Position numbers and translations under genes: made by a program
Shown here: piece after piece, positions 51,590 to 59,794 of the stretch
How the letters are laid out: each line of letters starts with the position of its first letter
Numbering within the stretch: the stretch's first letter is position 1
NCBI RefSeq assembly: GCF_035920445.1
Contig: NZ_CP109162.1
Location: 5,332,001 to 5,396,000, forward strand
Reading direction: 5' to 3'
Length of the DNA: 64,000 nt
From: Nocardia sp. NBC_01730
GTDB taxonomy: Bacteria > Actinomycetota > Actinomycetes > Mycobacteriales > Mycobacteriaceae
Notes under the pieces: model-generated
Database searches by the model: none
The model's input: only the letters and a program-made list of their open reading frames with translations
Told to the model about the DNA's origin: nothing

Positions 51590-52627
51590 ATGCGGGACAT
51601 CGTCGACGATCTGTTGCGGGTGTGGCATTCGGGCCGGACGGGTGGGCTTGCCACCATCGTGCGCACGGTGGGTTCCGCCCCGCTACCGATGGGCTCGGCA
51701 ATGCTTGTCGACCAGGATGGCGGCGTGTACGGCGCGGTCGGTGCGGGTGGGCTGGAGGAGATCGCCTACGAGGCGGTACTCCAAGCCGCGCGTACAGGCC
51801 GCCGCGCTTTACACCGCTACGGCGTCGCTACCGGTATGGAGACGGGCGCGAACGGCGAGAGCATGATGGATGTCTTCACCGAGCCGTTCTCCCGCCGCCA
51901 CTTTCCCGAGTTTCCCGATGTGGCGGCCGAGATCGCCGCGCATCGCAGGGTCACCGTTTTCACGGTGGTGTGGAATTCCGACCAGGACCTGATCGGCCAG
52001 CATCTGATCACCGACAAGAAACACGCCACCGAGCTGGTCGCGCTGCCGGATTCGGATGTGTTCGTCGCCTCGTTCGCCCCGCCGCCTCGGCTGATCATCT
52101 TCGGCGCCAACTCCTTCGCCGCAGCGCTCACGGTGCAGGCCGGGCTGCTCGGATACCGGGTGACGATCTGCGACTCGCGGCCCAATTTCGCGACGCCGGA
52201 ATCGTTTCCGGGCGCGGAGGTCGTCGTCGACTGGCCGCACCGGTATCTCAACACCCTGTCCTCGGCCGGGGAAATCGACAGCAGCACCGGCATCGTCGTC
52301 CTCTCGCACGACCCCATGTTCGAGATTCCACTGCTCACCGTCGCGCTGCGATTACCCGAGCTCGGGTATCTCGGTGCGATGGGGTCGCGTCAGATGCACT
52401 TCCGGCGCATGGAGGACCTGCGGGCAGGTGGTTTCAGCGACGAGACACTGGCCCGGCTGCGTTCCCCGGTGGGTGTGGACATCGGCGCCCGCACCGCGCC
52501 GGAGGTGGCGGTCGCAATCGCGGCCGAACTGCTCGCCGCGCGCGCCGCCCAGCCGGCGCGACCGTCCGACCCGTACAGCGGAGAGATCCCGGTTACGCCG
52601 AAAACCGTTGTGCGGCTCGGGATCTAG
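51590..52627 (+). CDS. XdhC-family molybdenum-enzyme maturation factor
   Basis: A 345-residue XdhC/CoxI protein. XdhC binds molybdenum cofactor, helps its sulfuration and inserts it into xanthine dehydrogenase. The N-terminal domain has TIVRTVGSAPLPMGSAMLV; the C-terminal Rossmann domain has LIIFGANSFAAAL and YLGAMGSRQMHFRRMEDLR. The conserved Cys positions of the N-terminal domain (usually S-G-G-C-V-E and L-x-C-G-G) read G-A-G-G-L-E and G-A-N-G-E here. It pairs with the MobA-like gene. Confidence 0.85.
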   Translation: MRDIVDDLLRVWHSGRTGGLATIVRTVGSAPLPMGSAMLVDQDGGVYGAVGAGGLEEIAYEAVLQAARTGRRALHRYGVATGMETGANGESMMDVFTEPFSRRHFPEFPDVAAEIAAHRRVTVFTVVWNSDQDLIGQHLITDKKHATELVALPDSDVFVASFAPPPRLIIFGANSFAAALTVQAGLLGYRVTICDSRPNFATPESFPGAEVVVDWPHRYLNTLSSAGEIDSSTGIVVLSHDPMFEIPLLTVALRLPELGYLGAMGSRQMHFRRMEDLRAGGFSDETLARLRSPVGVDIGARTAPEVAVAIAAELLAARAAQPARPSDPYSGEIPVTPKTVVRLGI

Positions 52628-52773
52628 TACCAATGCCGCGCAGTTGGCGCGGAGGGGCCAGGCGCAAGTGGGTGTTGTTGTGGTGGTTGGTGTGTCGTGA
52701 AATGGGACAGCGGAACTGCTGGTAGAGAGGTTATCTGCCAAGAAAGCCGCCTGCCGGTTCCTTCACCCGACAC

Positions 52774-52788
52774 CGGTTGTCAACCGGG
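52774..52788. terminator. Short hairpin between convergent xdhC and tetR
   Basis: CCGGTT and AACCGG separated by three bases, in the 167-base gap between two convergent genes. Position suits a bidirectional terminator; the stem is short. Confidence 0.35.
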
Positions 52789-52794
52789 CGTGCT

Positions 52795-53490
52795 TCAGAG
52801 CTGGTTCGAGGAGGAGCGCGCGAAGCGGATCATGGCGCGGTAGAGGGCGGCGGGGGTGGGTGATTGGGGCAGTGGCGGGATCGGGGCGCCGGGAGCGGCG
52901 AGGGCGCGGAGCATCTGTCCGACGAGGCGGCGCCAACTGTCGGGCGCGGCGTTGCCGGTCGCGGCGATGACGCCCGCGTTGGCCATGAGCAGGATGACGA
53001 GGTCTTCCGGGGTGAAGTCGGCCCGTAGGTGACCGGTTGCCTGGGCGCGGGCGATTAGTTCGAGAAAGCCGTTGTAGGCGTCGGCACGCCGGGCTTCGAG
53101 GGCTTTGGCGGCGGGGAAGGTCATGGTCAGGACGTCGGCGAAGCCGCGGTCGGCAGCTTGCATGGCGCAGACGGCTTGGATGTATCGGGTGAAGCCGTGC
53201 CAGGGGTCGGGGTCGGCGAGCGCCTCGGTGGTGGCGGTGGCGTAGGCGTCCATGCGGTCGGCGAATACGGCGTTGATGAGGTCTTCGCGGGTGGCGAAGT
53301 GGCGGGAGAGGGTGGCTTTGCCAACGCCGGCCTCGCGGGCGACCGAGGCCATTGAGACACCAATACCTTCACTGCCGTACAGGTGGCGGGCGGCCTTCGT
53401 GATGCGCTCGCGGTTGCGCTCGGCGTCGGCACGCAGGGCGGGTTCGGGCTGCTGACCTGGTGCTTCGGACGAGTTCGCGGTTGGTGTCAT
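52795..53490 (-). CDS. TetR-family regulator
   Basis: A 231-residue repressor with an N-terminal flexible stretch and helix-turn-helix GVSMASVAREAGVGKATLSRHF at about 45-66, followed by REDLINAVFADRM and a TetR_C domain. It is divergent from an SDR-DoxX-epimerase set, with a large nested palindrome between them. Start ATG 53490; GTG 53496 also possible. Ligand unknown. Confidence 0.9.
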   Translation of the reverse strand: MTPTANSSEAPGQQPEPALRADAERNRERITKAARHLYGSEGIGVSMASVAREAGVGKATLSRHFATREDLINAVFADRMDAYATATTEALADPDPWHGFTRYIQAVCAMQAADRGFADVLTMTFPAAKALEARRADAYNGFLELIARAQATGHLRADFTPEDLVILLMANAGVIAATGNAAPDSWRRLVGQMLRALAAPGAPIPPLPQSPTPAALYRAMIRFARSSSNQL

Positions 53491-53508
53491 GTCCACATTC
53501 TACTAACT

Positions 53509-53568
53509 GGAACACCCTTCCCGAATGTTCTGATACGCTGGCGGCATCAGAAACGGGAAGGCCGTTCC
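53509..53568. promoter_or_regulatory. Nested inverted repeats, probable operator of the TetR-SDR divergon
   Basis: TTCTGAT (53528-53534) and ATCAGAA (53546-53552) form the inner dyad; TTCCCG/CGGGAA (53518-53523, 53554-53559) and GGAAC/GTTCC (53509-53513, 53564-53568) flank it with slightly unequal spacing. TGATAC inside the dyad could be a -10 for the rightward genes. Confidence 0.65.
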
Positions 53569-53663
53569 ATTTCTTGTGAAGCCAGTAAAAGACAGCTCCT
53601 CGCCCCGACCACCGACTGACTACCGCACGAACACCCTGCAACTACCGAGAAAGGAAACTCCTG

Positions 53664-54344
53664 ATGCCCACTATCGCCATCGTCGGCGCAGGCCCTGGCA
53701 TGGGCCTGTCCATCGCCAAGGTCTTCGGCGACCGCGGCTTCGACGTCGCCCTGATCGCCCGCGACAAAGAGAAGCTGGACGGCCTGGTCGCCCGCCTCGC
53801 CGAGCAGAACATCACCTCGGCGGCGTTCACCGCCGACGTCATGAACCGTCCCGCGCTCACTACCGCCCTGGACGCCGCCGCGCGGCACTTCGGTGGCATC
53901 GACGTCCTCGAATACTCGCCCGCCCCGCACACCGCAACTCCCGGCGTCGAGATCGCCGGGGCGTTGGAGGTCACGCCGGAGAACCTTCAGCCGCAGATCG
54001 AGTACAACCTCTACGGCGCCGTGACCGCCGCCGGCGCGGTGCTGCCCGCCATGCTGGACGCCGGGGCAGGAGCCTTGCTGTTCACCACCGGCGGAGGCTC
54101 CGTCACCCCCAACCCGATGTTCGGCAACGTCAACGCCGCCGCAGCCGCCCTGCGCAACTGGGTCCTCAACCTCAACAACGTCCTGGCGGACAAGGGCTTG
54201 TTCGCGGGACATGTCGCGATCAACGTCTGGATCGGCGGGGGCGGTCCCGAAGGCTTCCCGTCCGCCGAGCCCGACACGATCGCCGCCCGGTACTGGGACC
54301 TGTACGAGCGCCGCGACAAAGCCGAAGTGGTCTTCAACGGCTGA
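53664..54344 (+). CDS. SDR-fold protein with altered catalytic residues
   Basis: A 226-residue Rossmann protein beginning TIAIVGAGPGMGLSIAKVFG with the dinucleotide loop GxGPGMG, and ALIARDKEKL for cofactor binding. The usual Ser and Tyr-x3-Lys are missing: the strand reads FTTGGGSVTPNP and the helix GNVNAAAAALRNW. Such members occur in actinobacteria; activity is uncertain. It leads the operon with DoxX and epimerase genes, opposite the TetR gene. Confidence 0.8.
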   Translation: MPTIAIVGAGPGMGLSIAKVFGDRGFDVALIARDKEKLDGLVARLAEQNITSAAFTADVMNRPALTTALDAAARHFGGIDVLEYSPAPHTATPGVEIAGALEVTPENLQPQIEYNLYGAVTAAGAVLPAMLDAGAGALLFTTGGGSVTPNPMFGNVNAAAAALRNWVLNLNNVLADKGLFAGHVAINVWIGGGGPEGFPSAEPDTIAARYWDLYERRDKAEVVFNG

Positions 54345-54395
54345 CCCCCGGCACTTCCATCCTCCCAGTACCGACTCGAAAGATCTCCGCTGCTC

Positions 54396-54767
54396 ATGAA
54401 CGTCTTCCTGTGGATCGCGCAGGCCGTGCTCGCCGCCATGTTCGCCATCGCCGGTGTCATGAAAGCCACCCAGCCCAAGGACAAGCTCGCCGAAAAGCTG
54501 CCGTGGGTCACCGACTTCTCACCCGCGACGGTCCGCTTCATCGGCTTCGTGGAGTTCGCCGCCGCACTGGGCCTGATCCTGCCCGCGGTCACCGGTATAG
54601 CCCCCGTCCTCACACCGCTGGCCGCGACCGGACTAGTCATCACCATGATCCTCGCCGCGATCATCCACGCCAGCCGCAAGGAACCCTCCGCGATCGCCTT
54701 CAACGCCGTCCTGCTGGTCCTAGCCGCCGTGGTCGCCTGGGGCCGCTTCGGCCCTTACGCCTTTTAG
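54396..54767 (+). CDS. DoxX-family membrane protein
   Basis: A 123-residue four-helix membrane protein. It starts MNVFLWIAQAVLAAMFAIAG and contains KLPWVTDFSPATVRFIGFVE, the usual DoxX/DUF417-like second segment, then two more helices. DoxX proteins are linked with quinone or oxidative-stress functions in mycobacteria; role here unknown. It lies 51 bases after the SDR gene. Confidence 0.82.
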   Translation: MNVFLWIAQAVLAAMFAIAGVMKATQPKDKLAEKLPWVTDFSPATVRFIGFVEFAAALGLILPAVTGIAPVLTPLAATGLVITMILAAIIHASRKEPSAIAFNAVLLVLAAVVAWGRFGPYAF

Positions 54768-54814
54768 TACTGAGAGCAGTCGCTCTCCTTGAACTCTGAG
54801 AAGGGAGTCCGACC

Positions 54815-55735
54815 ATGTCTTTGCACGTGATTGTCGGTGCCAGTGCCAGTGGTGTCGCCACGGCGAGACTATTGGCCGATCGTGGTGACCGGGTGCGGAT
54901 CGTGTCCCGCCGGGGCGCTGGTCCCCAGCACCCGGCGATCGAGCGGGTCGCCGCGAACGCCGCCGACGCCGACGCCGACCAGCTCACCACGCTGACCGAG
55001 GGTGCCGCGGCCCTGTACAACTGCGCCAACCCGCCATACGACCGCTGGCTGACCGAGTGGCCACCGTTGGCCGCCTCGCTGCTCACCGCCGCCGAACGCA
55101 CCGGCGCCGTACTCGCCTCAATGGCGACCCTGTACGGCTACGGACCCGTGGCAGGACCGATGACCGAGAACACCCCGCTGAACGCGGACCATCCCAAACT
55201 GCGCCTGCGCGCCGACATGTGGCGCACCGCCCTCGCCGCCCACCAGGCCGGTCGGGTCCGGGCCACCGAGGTGCGCAGCAGCGACCTTCTCCAGGGCACC
55301 GGACTGCTCAGCCAGACCGTGGCCAAGCCTGTAGTCACCGGCAAACTGGCCTTCGCGCCCGAGCCGCTCGACCAACCCCACACCTGGACCTCGGTCAACG
55401 ACGTGGCCGCGCTGCTGGTCACCGTCGCGGGTGACGAGCGTGCCTGGGGCAAGCCCTGGCACGTACCGTCCAACCCACCCATGACCCTGCGCCAGCTAGC
55501 CACCCGGCTCAGCCAGGTCGCCGGTGCCCCGGCGCCCAAACTCACCCAGATCCCCTACCCCCTGCTGTGGACCGCCGGGATCATCGTCCCGATCGTGCGC
55601 GAGTTGCGCATCACCCACTACCAGTGGAACCGCCCGTTCGTCATGGACTCCACAGCCGCGACCGTGACCTTCGGCCTCGAGCACCAACCCATTGACGACG
55701 CGCTACGTGAGACAGCACAACTCGTACACGGGTGA
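54815..55735 (+). CDS. NAD-dependent epimerase/dehydratase family protein
   Basis: An extended-SDR-like protein of 306 residues. The N-terminus LHVIVGASASGVATARLLAD carries an atypical G-x-x-x-x-G loop; YGYGPVAGPMTEN holds the usual post-Tyr region and WHVPSNPPMTLRQLATRLSQ is typical of the NmrA/epimerase group. GAGAAGGGAG precedes ATG 54815. Substrate unknown. Probably cotranscribed with DoxX. Confidence 0.82.
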   Translation: MSLHVIVGASASGVATARLLADRGDRVRIVSRRGAGPQHPAIERVAANAADADADQLTTLTEGAAALYNCANPPYDRWLTEWPPLAASLLTAAERTGAVLASMATLYGYGPVAGPMTENTPLNADHPKLRLRADMWRTALAAHQAGRVRATEVRSSDLLQGTGLLSQTVAKPVVTGKLAFAPEPLDQPHTWTSVNDVAALLVTVAGDERAWGKPWHVPSNPPMTLRQLATRLSQVAGAPAPKLTQIPYPLLWTAGIIVPIVRELRITHYQWNRPFVMDSTAATVTFGLEHQPIDDALRETAQLVHG

Positions 55736-55792
55736 GAGCCTCGCCGTTCGACAGGCACGAGTCCGATCAGCAGCGAGGCACCGAAGTTGGAC

Positions 55793-56884
55793 CTAGTATT
55801 TCAGTCCGGGGTTCTCGGCGTACACCTCGCGCAATACGGACAGGTCGAAAAGCTGCTCGGCCTTGATGTCGATCTTGGCGGTGCGTAGCGCTGCGATGTT
55901 CTGCTCGATCAGCATGTCGGTCATCGTGAGCAGGCCGTTCGCGGCCGTGTCCGGCGAGACCACCAGTTCGTTCTGGGCGGCGGCCTCTTTCGTCTGCTCG
56001 TCGAGATCGAGCTTCTGGTCCTTGCCGTACACCTCGACCGCCAGCCTGGCTGACTCGGCGGGGTCGGCCACCGCGTCCTTCCAGCCCTTGATCTCGGCGA
56101 CCAGAAATGCCTTCAGCTTGTCGCGCTCCTTGTCGATCGTGGACTGTGTCACCGTCAGCGTCTCAGCAACCAACGGCAAGTTGAAGTCGGCGAACAGGAA
56201 ATGCGCGTTCTGGAACCCCTTGGCCGCCAAGGTGATCGGCTCGTTGGTCACGTAACTGACCCATCCGTCGACCTCGCCGCTGGCCAGCGGGGTCGGATCG
56301 AACTGGGCGGGCACGATGGTGACATCGCTCGGCTTCAGCCCGTTGGCGGCGAGCAGTGCGTTGAAGATCAGCTGGTTCGTGTCCTGCACGCCGATCTTGC
56401 GACCCTTCATGTCCTCGGGGGTCCTGATCGGCTTGCCCGCGGAACTGACGATCGCGAACGGGTTCTTCTGGTACGTGGTGCCGACGATCTTCGCGGGCAG
56501 GCCCTCCAACACCGCGGGCGCGGTGGTCTGCGGAGCGGAAAGTCCCAGCCACATCTTTCCGGTGTCCAAGCCTGCTTCCACCGAGGTGCTCGCGGCACCG
56601 CCCGCGACCAGATCGACCGAACCGAAGCCTGCTTCTTTGAAATAGCCCTTCGCGTCCGCGAAGTACTCTCCGGCGAACTCGATGTTCTTCAGCCAGGACA
56701 GCTGCACCGCGACCCTGCCGTATCTGGAACCGTCCGGGGTCGACCCGCCCGACGAGTCGCTGGAATCGCTGCCGCAGGCGGCCAGCGCTCCGGTACCGCC
56801 GAGCACGGCGCCGGTCAGTGCGGAGTAACGGAGAAACGAGCGTCGGTTCAGGTGCCCGAACGAAGAGCGTTGCGCGGGTGTCAT
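55793..56884 (-). CDS. NMT1/SsuA-type ABC transporter substrate-binding lipoprotein
   Basis: A 363-residue periplasmic-type binding protein. The leader has a twin-arginine motif (NRRSFLRYS) and a lipobox ending at C37 (ALAAC), so it is exported by Tat and lipidated. VQLSWLKNIEFAGEYFADAKG and PAVLEGLPAKIVGT match the NMT1/THI5-like family that binds pyrimidines, sulfonates or nitrate. TAGATT six bases ahead of the ATG suggests its own leaderless promoter. Last gene of the importer set. Confidence 0.85.
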   Translation of the reverse strand: MTPAQRSSFGHLNRRSFLRYSALTGAVLGGTGALAACGSDSSDSSGGSTPDGSRYGRVAVQLSWLKNIEFAGEYFADAKGYFKEAGFGSVDLVAGGAASTSVEAGLDTGKMWLGLSAPQTTAPAVLEGLPAKIVGTTYQKNPFAIVSSAGKPIRTPEDMKGRKIGVQDTNQLIFNALLAANGLKPSDVTIVPAQFDPTPLASGEVDGWVSYVTNEPITLAAKGFQNAHFLFADFNLPLVAETLTVTQSTIDKERDKLKAFLVAEIKGWKDAVADPAESARLAVEVYGKDQKLDLDEQTKEAAAQNELVVSPDTAANGLLTMTDMLIEQNIAALRTAKIDIKAEQLFDLSVLREVYAENPGLKY

Positions 56885-56974
56885 GGGCCGAATCTAGGTC
56901 TACCGCGTTTCAATTTCTTTACTTTGACGTTCCGAGCGTGGATTCGCGCGAATTCTGCCGACCGAATCGGCCGG

Positions 56975-57772
56975 TCAGTACCGTCCTGCCTCCGTCCCGA
57001 AGCGCGCGAGCACCAGGTTCTCGACCACACCGACGATCGCGTAGAGCACCACCGAAACCAGCGTCACGATGACGATCGACGCCCACAGCTTGCTGTATTG
57101 GAAGGTCGGGATGGCCCGGATCAGGCTGGCGCCGAGCCCGGTTCCGCTGCCGAGCCATTCTCCGAGCAGCGCGCCGATCAGCGCGCCGGGCACCGAGATT
57201 CGCGCGGCGGCGAACACCGAGGGCAGCGCGGCGGGGACGGCCACCATCCGTAGCCCGGTCCACCGCGATCCGCCGTACGCGGCCACCAGATCCAAGGCCT
57301 GGCGCGGCGCGTTGCGCAGGCCCGCCATGATCATGACCAGGGCCGGGAAGAACACGACGATCGCGGCCATCACCGTCACCCCGGCCAGCCCGCGGCCGAA
57401 CACCAGCACGATGATCGGGGTCAGCGCGACCAGCGGCACCGAACGCAACAGCATCGCCACCGGCAGGAACGTCTGCTCGACGGCGGCGAACGACACGAAC
57501 AGCGCCGCGACCACCAACGCGGCGAGCATGCCCGCACCGAACCCGATCGCCGCGTCTCGCAGCGTGATCTGCAGATCGTCGATGATCGCCTGCCGTGCGG
57601 TGCTCGCATTGGGGGCGGTCACCAGATAGGTCCAGATGTCACCCGGCGACTTACCGACCCGCGGCCCGACCTGCGGGAAAGCCTTCAGGAAGACGTACCA
57701 GATCACCAGCATCAACAGCAGCGAGGTCAACAGCGGGAACAGGAATCGTCCGATCCGTCGCAGCAGTTTCAT
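56975..57772 (-). CDS. ABC transporter permease (BPD_transp_1, SsuC/ThiX-like), second permease
   Basis: A 265-residue inner-membrane permease with about six transmembrane helices. The EAA-type loop reads RQALDLVAAYGGSRWTGLRMVAVPAALPSVFAAARIS. ATG 57772 coincides exactly with the end of the 71-bp micro-ORF array (ATGA overlap with micro-ORF C3), which fixes the start. It works with the other permease as a heterodimer or is an alternative subunit. Confidence 0.9.
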   Translation of the reverse strand: MKLLRRIGRFLFPLLTSLLLMLVIWYVFLKAFPQVGPRVGKSPGDIWTYLVTAPNASTARQAIIDDLQITLRDAAIGFGAGMLAALVVAALFVSFAAVEQTFLPVAMLLRSVPLVALTPIIVLVFGRGLAGVTVMAAIVVFFPALVMIMAGLRNAPRQALDLVAAYGGSRWTGLRMVAVPAALPSVFAAARISVPGALIGALLGEWLGSGTGLGASLIRAIPTFQYSKLWASIVIVTLVSVVLYAIVGVVENLVLARFGTEAGRY

Positions 57773-57843
57773 CGCTCCTCCTGTATTTTGCGGGACACCC
57801 GCACCCGGTCGGAGCGATCAGGCGCTGCGCAATGGTTCCTCAT
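57769..57843 (-). CDS. Micro-ORF C3 (24 aa), coupled to the second permease
   Basis: As C1 except one Glu-to-Lys change (SRKIQEER). The TGA overlaps the permease ATG, and AGGAGGAGCG serves that permease. Confidence 0.5.
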   Translation of the reverse strand: MRNHCAAPDRSDRVRVSRKIQEER

Positions 57844-57914
57844 CGCTCCTCCTGTATTTCGCGGGACACCCGCACCCGGTCGGAGCGATCAGGCGCTGCG
57901 CAATGGTTCCTCAC
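57840..57914 (-). CDS. Micro-ORF C2 (24 aa, GTG start)
   Basis: Same peptide as C1 but starts with GTG. Its AGGAGGAGCG end supplies the ribosome site of C3. ATGA overlap with C3. Confidence 0.5.
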   Translation of the reverse strand: MRNHCAAPDRSDRVRVSREIQEER

Positions 57915-57985
57915 CGCTCCTCCTGTATTTCGCGGGACACCCGCACCCGGTCGGAGCGATCAGGCGCTGCGCAATGGTTCCTCAT
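57911..57985 (-). CDS. Micro-ORF C1 (24 aa)
   Basis: Begins MRNHCAAPDRSD and ends RVRVSREIQEER. The ATG overlaps the stop of the first permease gene (ATGA); the TGA overlaps C2 as GTGA. Confidence 0.5.
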   Translation of the reverse strand: MRNHCAAPDRSDRVRVSREIQEER

Positions 57986-58728
57986 CGCTCCTCCTGGGCA
58001 GTCCACGGAGCGACCAGCCGTGCGGCCAGCGCCACCACCACGTACCCGAGTCCGGCCAGCGCCGCCGCGGCCAGCGCCATCCCCCAGGTGCGCGGCACGT
58101 TGTAGGCGGTCTGCGCTGCGGTCAGCGCCACCCCGATTCCGCTGTCCACGCCGCCGAGGTATTCGCCGATGATCGCGCCGAGCACGGCGGACGGCGCGGC
58201 GATCTTCAACGCCGCGAAAGTGTTCGGCAGCGCCGATATCACCTGCACCCGGTACAACTGCTGCCAGCGCCCACCACCGTAGGCGCGCACCAGGTCGAGG
58301 CTGGTCCGGTCGGCCGATCGCAACCCGGTGACGGTGCCGACCATCGTCGTGAAGAAGCAATACATCGCGGCGAGGAACACCGTCGGAGTTCGTCCGCCGA
58401 ACACGACAAGGATGATCGGGCCGAGCGCGAGCAGCGGCGTGCAGTAGCTCAGGATCGCCAGCTGGGTGGCCAGCGACTCGATCGGCGGGACCAGCACGAT
58501 CAGGATGGCCAATGCGATGGCCAGCCCGTTGCCCCAGACGAACCCCTTCAGCGCGCCGAGCGCGGTGATCCGGAAGTTCGGCCCATACAGCCCCCACCCG
58601 TCGGTGACCATCGTGTGCAGCACCTGCCACGGGCTGGGTATGGTTCCGCCTGCGACGCCGAGCGCCGCGAGTATCCACCACACCACGACCAGCCCGAGTA
58701 CGCCGAGCACACCGCCGAGGCGCTTCAT
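57982..58728 (-). CDS. ABC transporter permease (BPD_transp_1, SsuC/ThiX-like), first permease
   Basis: A 248-residue membrane protein, about six helices, with the ATPase-contact loop RTSLDLVRAYGGGRWQQLYRVQVISALPNTFAALKIA. ATG 58728 is chosen because it overlaps the stop of the 39-codon micro-ORF (ATGA) and has GGGAGGCG upstream. Its own stop overlaps micro-ORF C1. Confidence 0.9.
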   Translation of the reverse strand: MKRLGGVLGVLGLVVVWWILAALGVAGGTIPSPWQVLHTMVTDGWGLYGPNFRITALGALKGFVWGNGLAIALAILIVLVPPIESLATQLAILSYCTPLLALGPIILVVFGGRTPTVFLAAMYCFFTTMVGTVTGLRSADRTSLDLVRAYGGGRWQQLYRVQVISALPNTFAALKIAAPSAVLGAIIGEYLGGVDSGIGVALTAAQTAYNVPRTWGMALAAAALAGLGYVVVALAARLVAPWTAQEER

Positions 58729-58844
58729 TGTGCGCCTCCCTCGCCGCGTCGGATGCACCGCGCGAGCGGGTGCGGGTGCGTGCTCACCCGCTGCCGGCTG
58801 GGCTTACCGTAGCGCAGACAGCGCGCCGGATCGTGGGCGTTCAT
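58725..58844 (-). CDS. Micro-ORF D, 39 aa, between ATPase and first permease
   Basis: Begins [14 protein letters not shown] and ends [11 protein letters not shown]. Its ATG overlaps the ATPase stop and its TGA overlaps the permease ATG, both as ATGA. Same length (39 codons) and same MN-x-H start as micro-ORF B1, with a similar C/G-rich core. Confidence 0.5.
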   Translation of the reverse strand: MNAHDPARCLRYGKPSRQRVSTHPHPLARCIRRGEGGAQ

Positions 58845-59644
58845 GCCACACCTCCCTTCCCGGACTTTCCGAACAGCAGCTCCGACAGGTAGTCGTGCAG
58901 CTTGTGGAACTCCGGCGTTCGCATCATCTCGGGCAGCCGCGGACGCGGCAGATCGATCTCGACCAGCTCCAGCACCCGACCCGGCCGCGGGCTCATCACG
59001 GCGACCACATCCGACAGGAAGACCGCCTCGGCGATGCCGTGCGTGACCATCAGCGTGGTCGCGGGCTTCTCGGTCCAGATCCGCAGCAGCTCCAGATTGA
59101 GCCGCTGCCTGGTCATGTCGTCGAGTGCGCCGAACGGTTCGTCCAGCAGCAATACAGTCGGCTTCACCACCAGCGCCCGCGCGATCGAGACACGCTGACG
59201 CATGCCGCCGGAAAGCTGCGCGGGTTTGGCCTTCTCGAATCCGTCCAGTCCCACCAGCCGGATCAGGTCGGCGATCTGCGCCGGATCGGGCGTCATTCCG
59301 GCGACCTGAAGCGGCAGCTTGATATTCGACTCCACCGAACGCCAGGGCAGCAGCGCCGAATCCTGGAACGCGATGCCCAATTCGTGGCGACCGCGCAGTT
59401 CAGCGGGGGTCTCGCCGTCGATCAGCGCCTTGCCCGCGGTCGGCGTCTCCAGCCCGGCGAGAATGCGCAGCACCGTGGACTTGCCGCAACCGGACGGACC
59501 GAGCAGCGCGAGAAACGCGCCCTGCTCGGTATGCAGATCCACGGAGTCCAGCGCCTGCACCGTTTTCCGCCCGACCCGGAAGGTCTTGGTCAACCCGCTG
59601 ATGTGAATTCCGGTCCCCCCGGCAGTGCTGCTGTCCGTGCTCAT
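58841..59644 (-). CDS. ABC transporter ATPase (SsuB/ThiZ-like)
   Basis: A 267-residue nucleotide-binding subunit: Walker [13 protein letters not shown]-loop FQDSALLPW, signature [15 protein letters not shown], Walker [13 protein letters not shown], and the switch His in [10 protein letters not shown]. Energises the two permeases downstream. ATG 59644 is chosen because TAGGGT, a -10 type sequence, is seven bases ahead, fitting a leaderless message. First gene of the importer operon. Confidence 0.92.
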   Translation of the reverse strand: MSTDSSTAGGTGIHISGLTKTFRVGRKTVQALDSVDLHTEQGAFLALLGPSGCGKSTVLRILAGLETPTAGKALIDGETPAELRGRHELGIAFQDSALLPWRSVESNIKLPLQVAGMTPDPAQIADLIRLVGLDGFEKAKPAQLSGGMRQRVSIARALVVKPTVLLLDEPFGALDDMTRQRLNLELLRIWTEKPATTLMVTHGIAEAVFLSDVVAVMSPRPGRVLELVEIDLPRPRLPEMMRTPEFHKLHDYLSELLFGKSGKGGVA

Positions 59645-59794
59645 GACGGCCACCCTAAGAGCACCTGGTTGCGCGGATATTGCGAATCGCATCGCCATAT
59701 TGCGCAATCGTTACATGCCGGGCGTCGAGCGGGTATTTCGAATCGAAGCGAGCCGATCCGGATGGGACACGGCCCGCCACGGGTTACACAGCAG
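59645..59794. promoter_or_regulatory. Divergent control region of the NMT1-type importer and pnuC
   Basis: Contains TAGGGT (-10 candidate for the ATPase gene) and a cluster of ATATTGCG/CGCAAT sequences at about 59678-59710 (GGATATTGCGAATCGC then CATATTGCGCAATCG), which form overlapping palindromes and look like an operator. No thiamine or FMN riboswitch signature was found. Confidence 0.45.

Larger units (their letters stand above)
57769..57985 (-). repeat. Three tandem 71-bp repeats forming a coupled micro-ORF array
   Basis: Three copies of a 71-base unit fill the gap between two permease genes. Each encodes a 24-codon ORF (75 bases with stop) whose TGA overlaps the next start by four bases. 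DNA and peptide are related to the array at 28649-28862: both contain GACACCCGCACCCGGTCGG on the plus strand and D-R-V-R-V-S-R in the peptide. Confidence 0.95.

Noticed and set aside
57769..57985. Tandem repeats as tRNA or riboswitch arrays
   Set aside because: No cloverleaf, no CCA-type ends and no known aptamer consensus; coding and stop/start overlaps explain every base of the unit.
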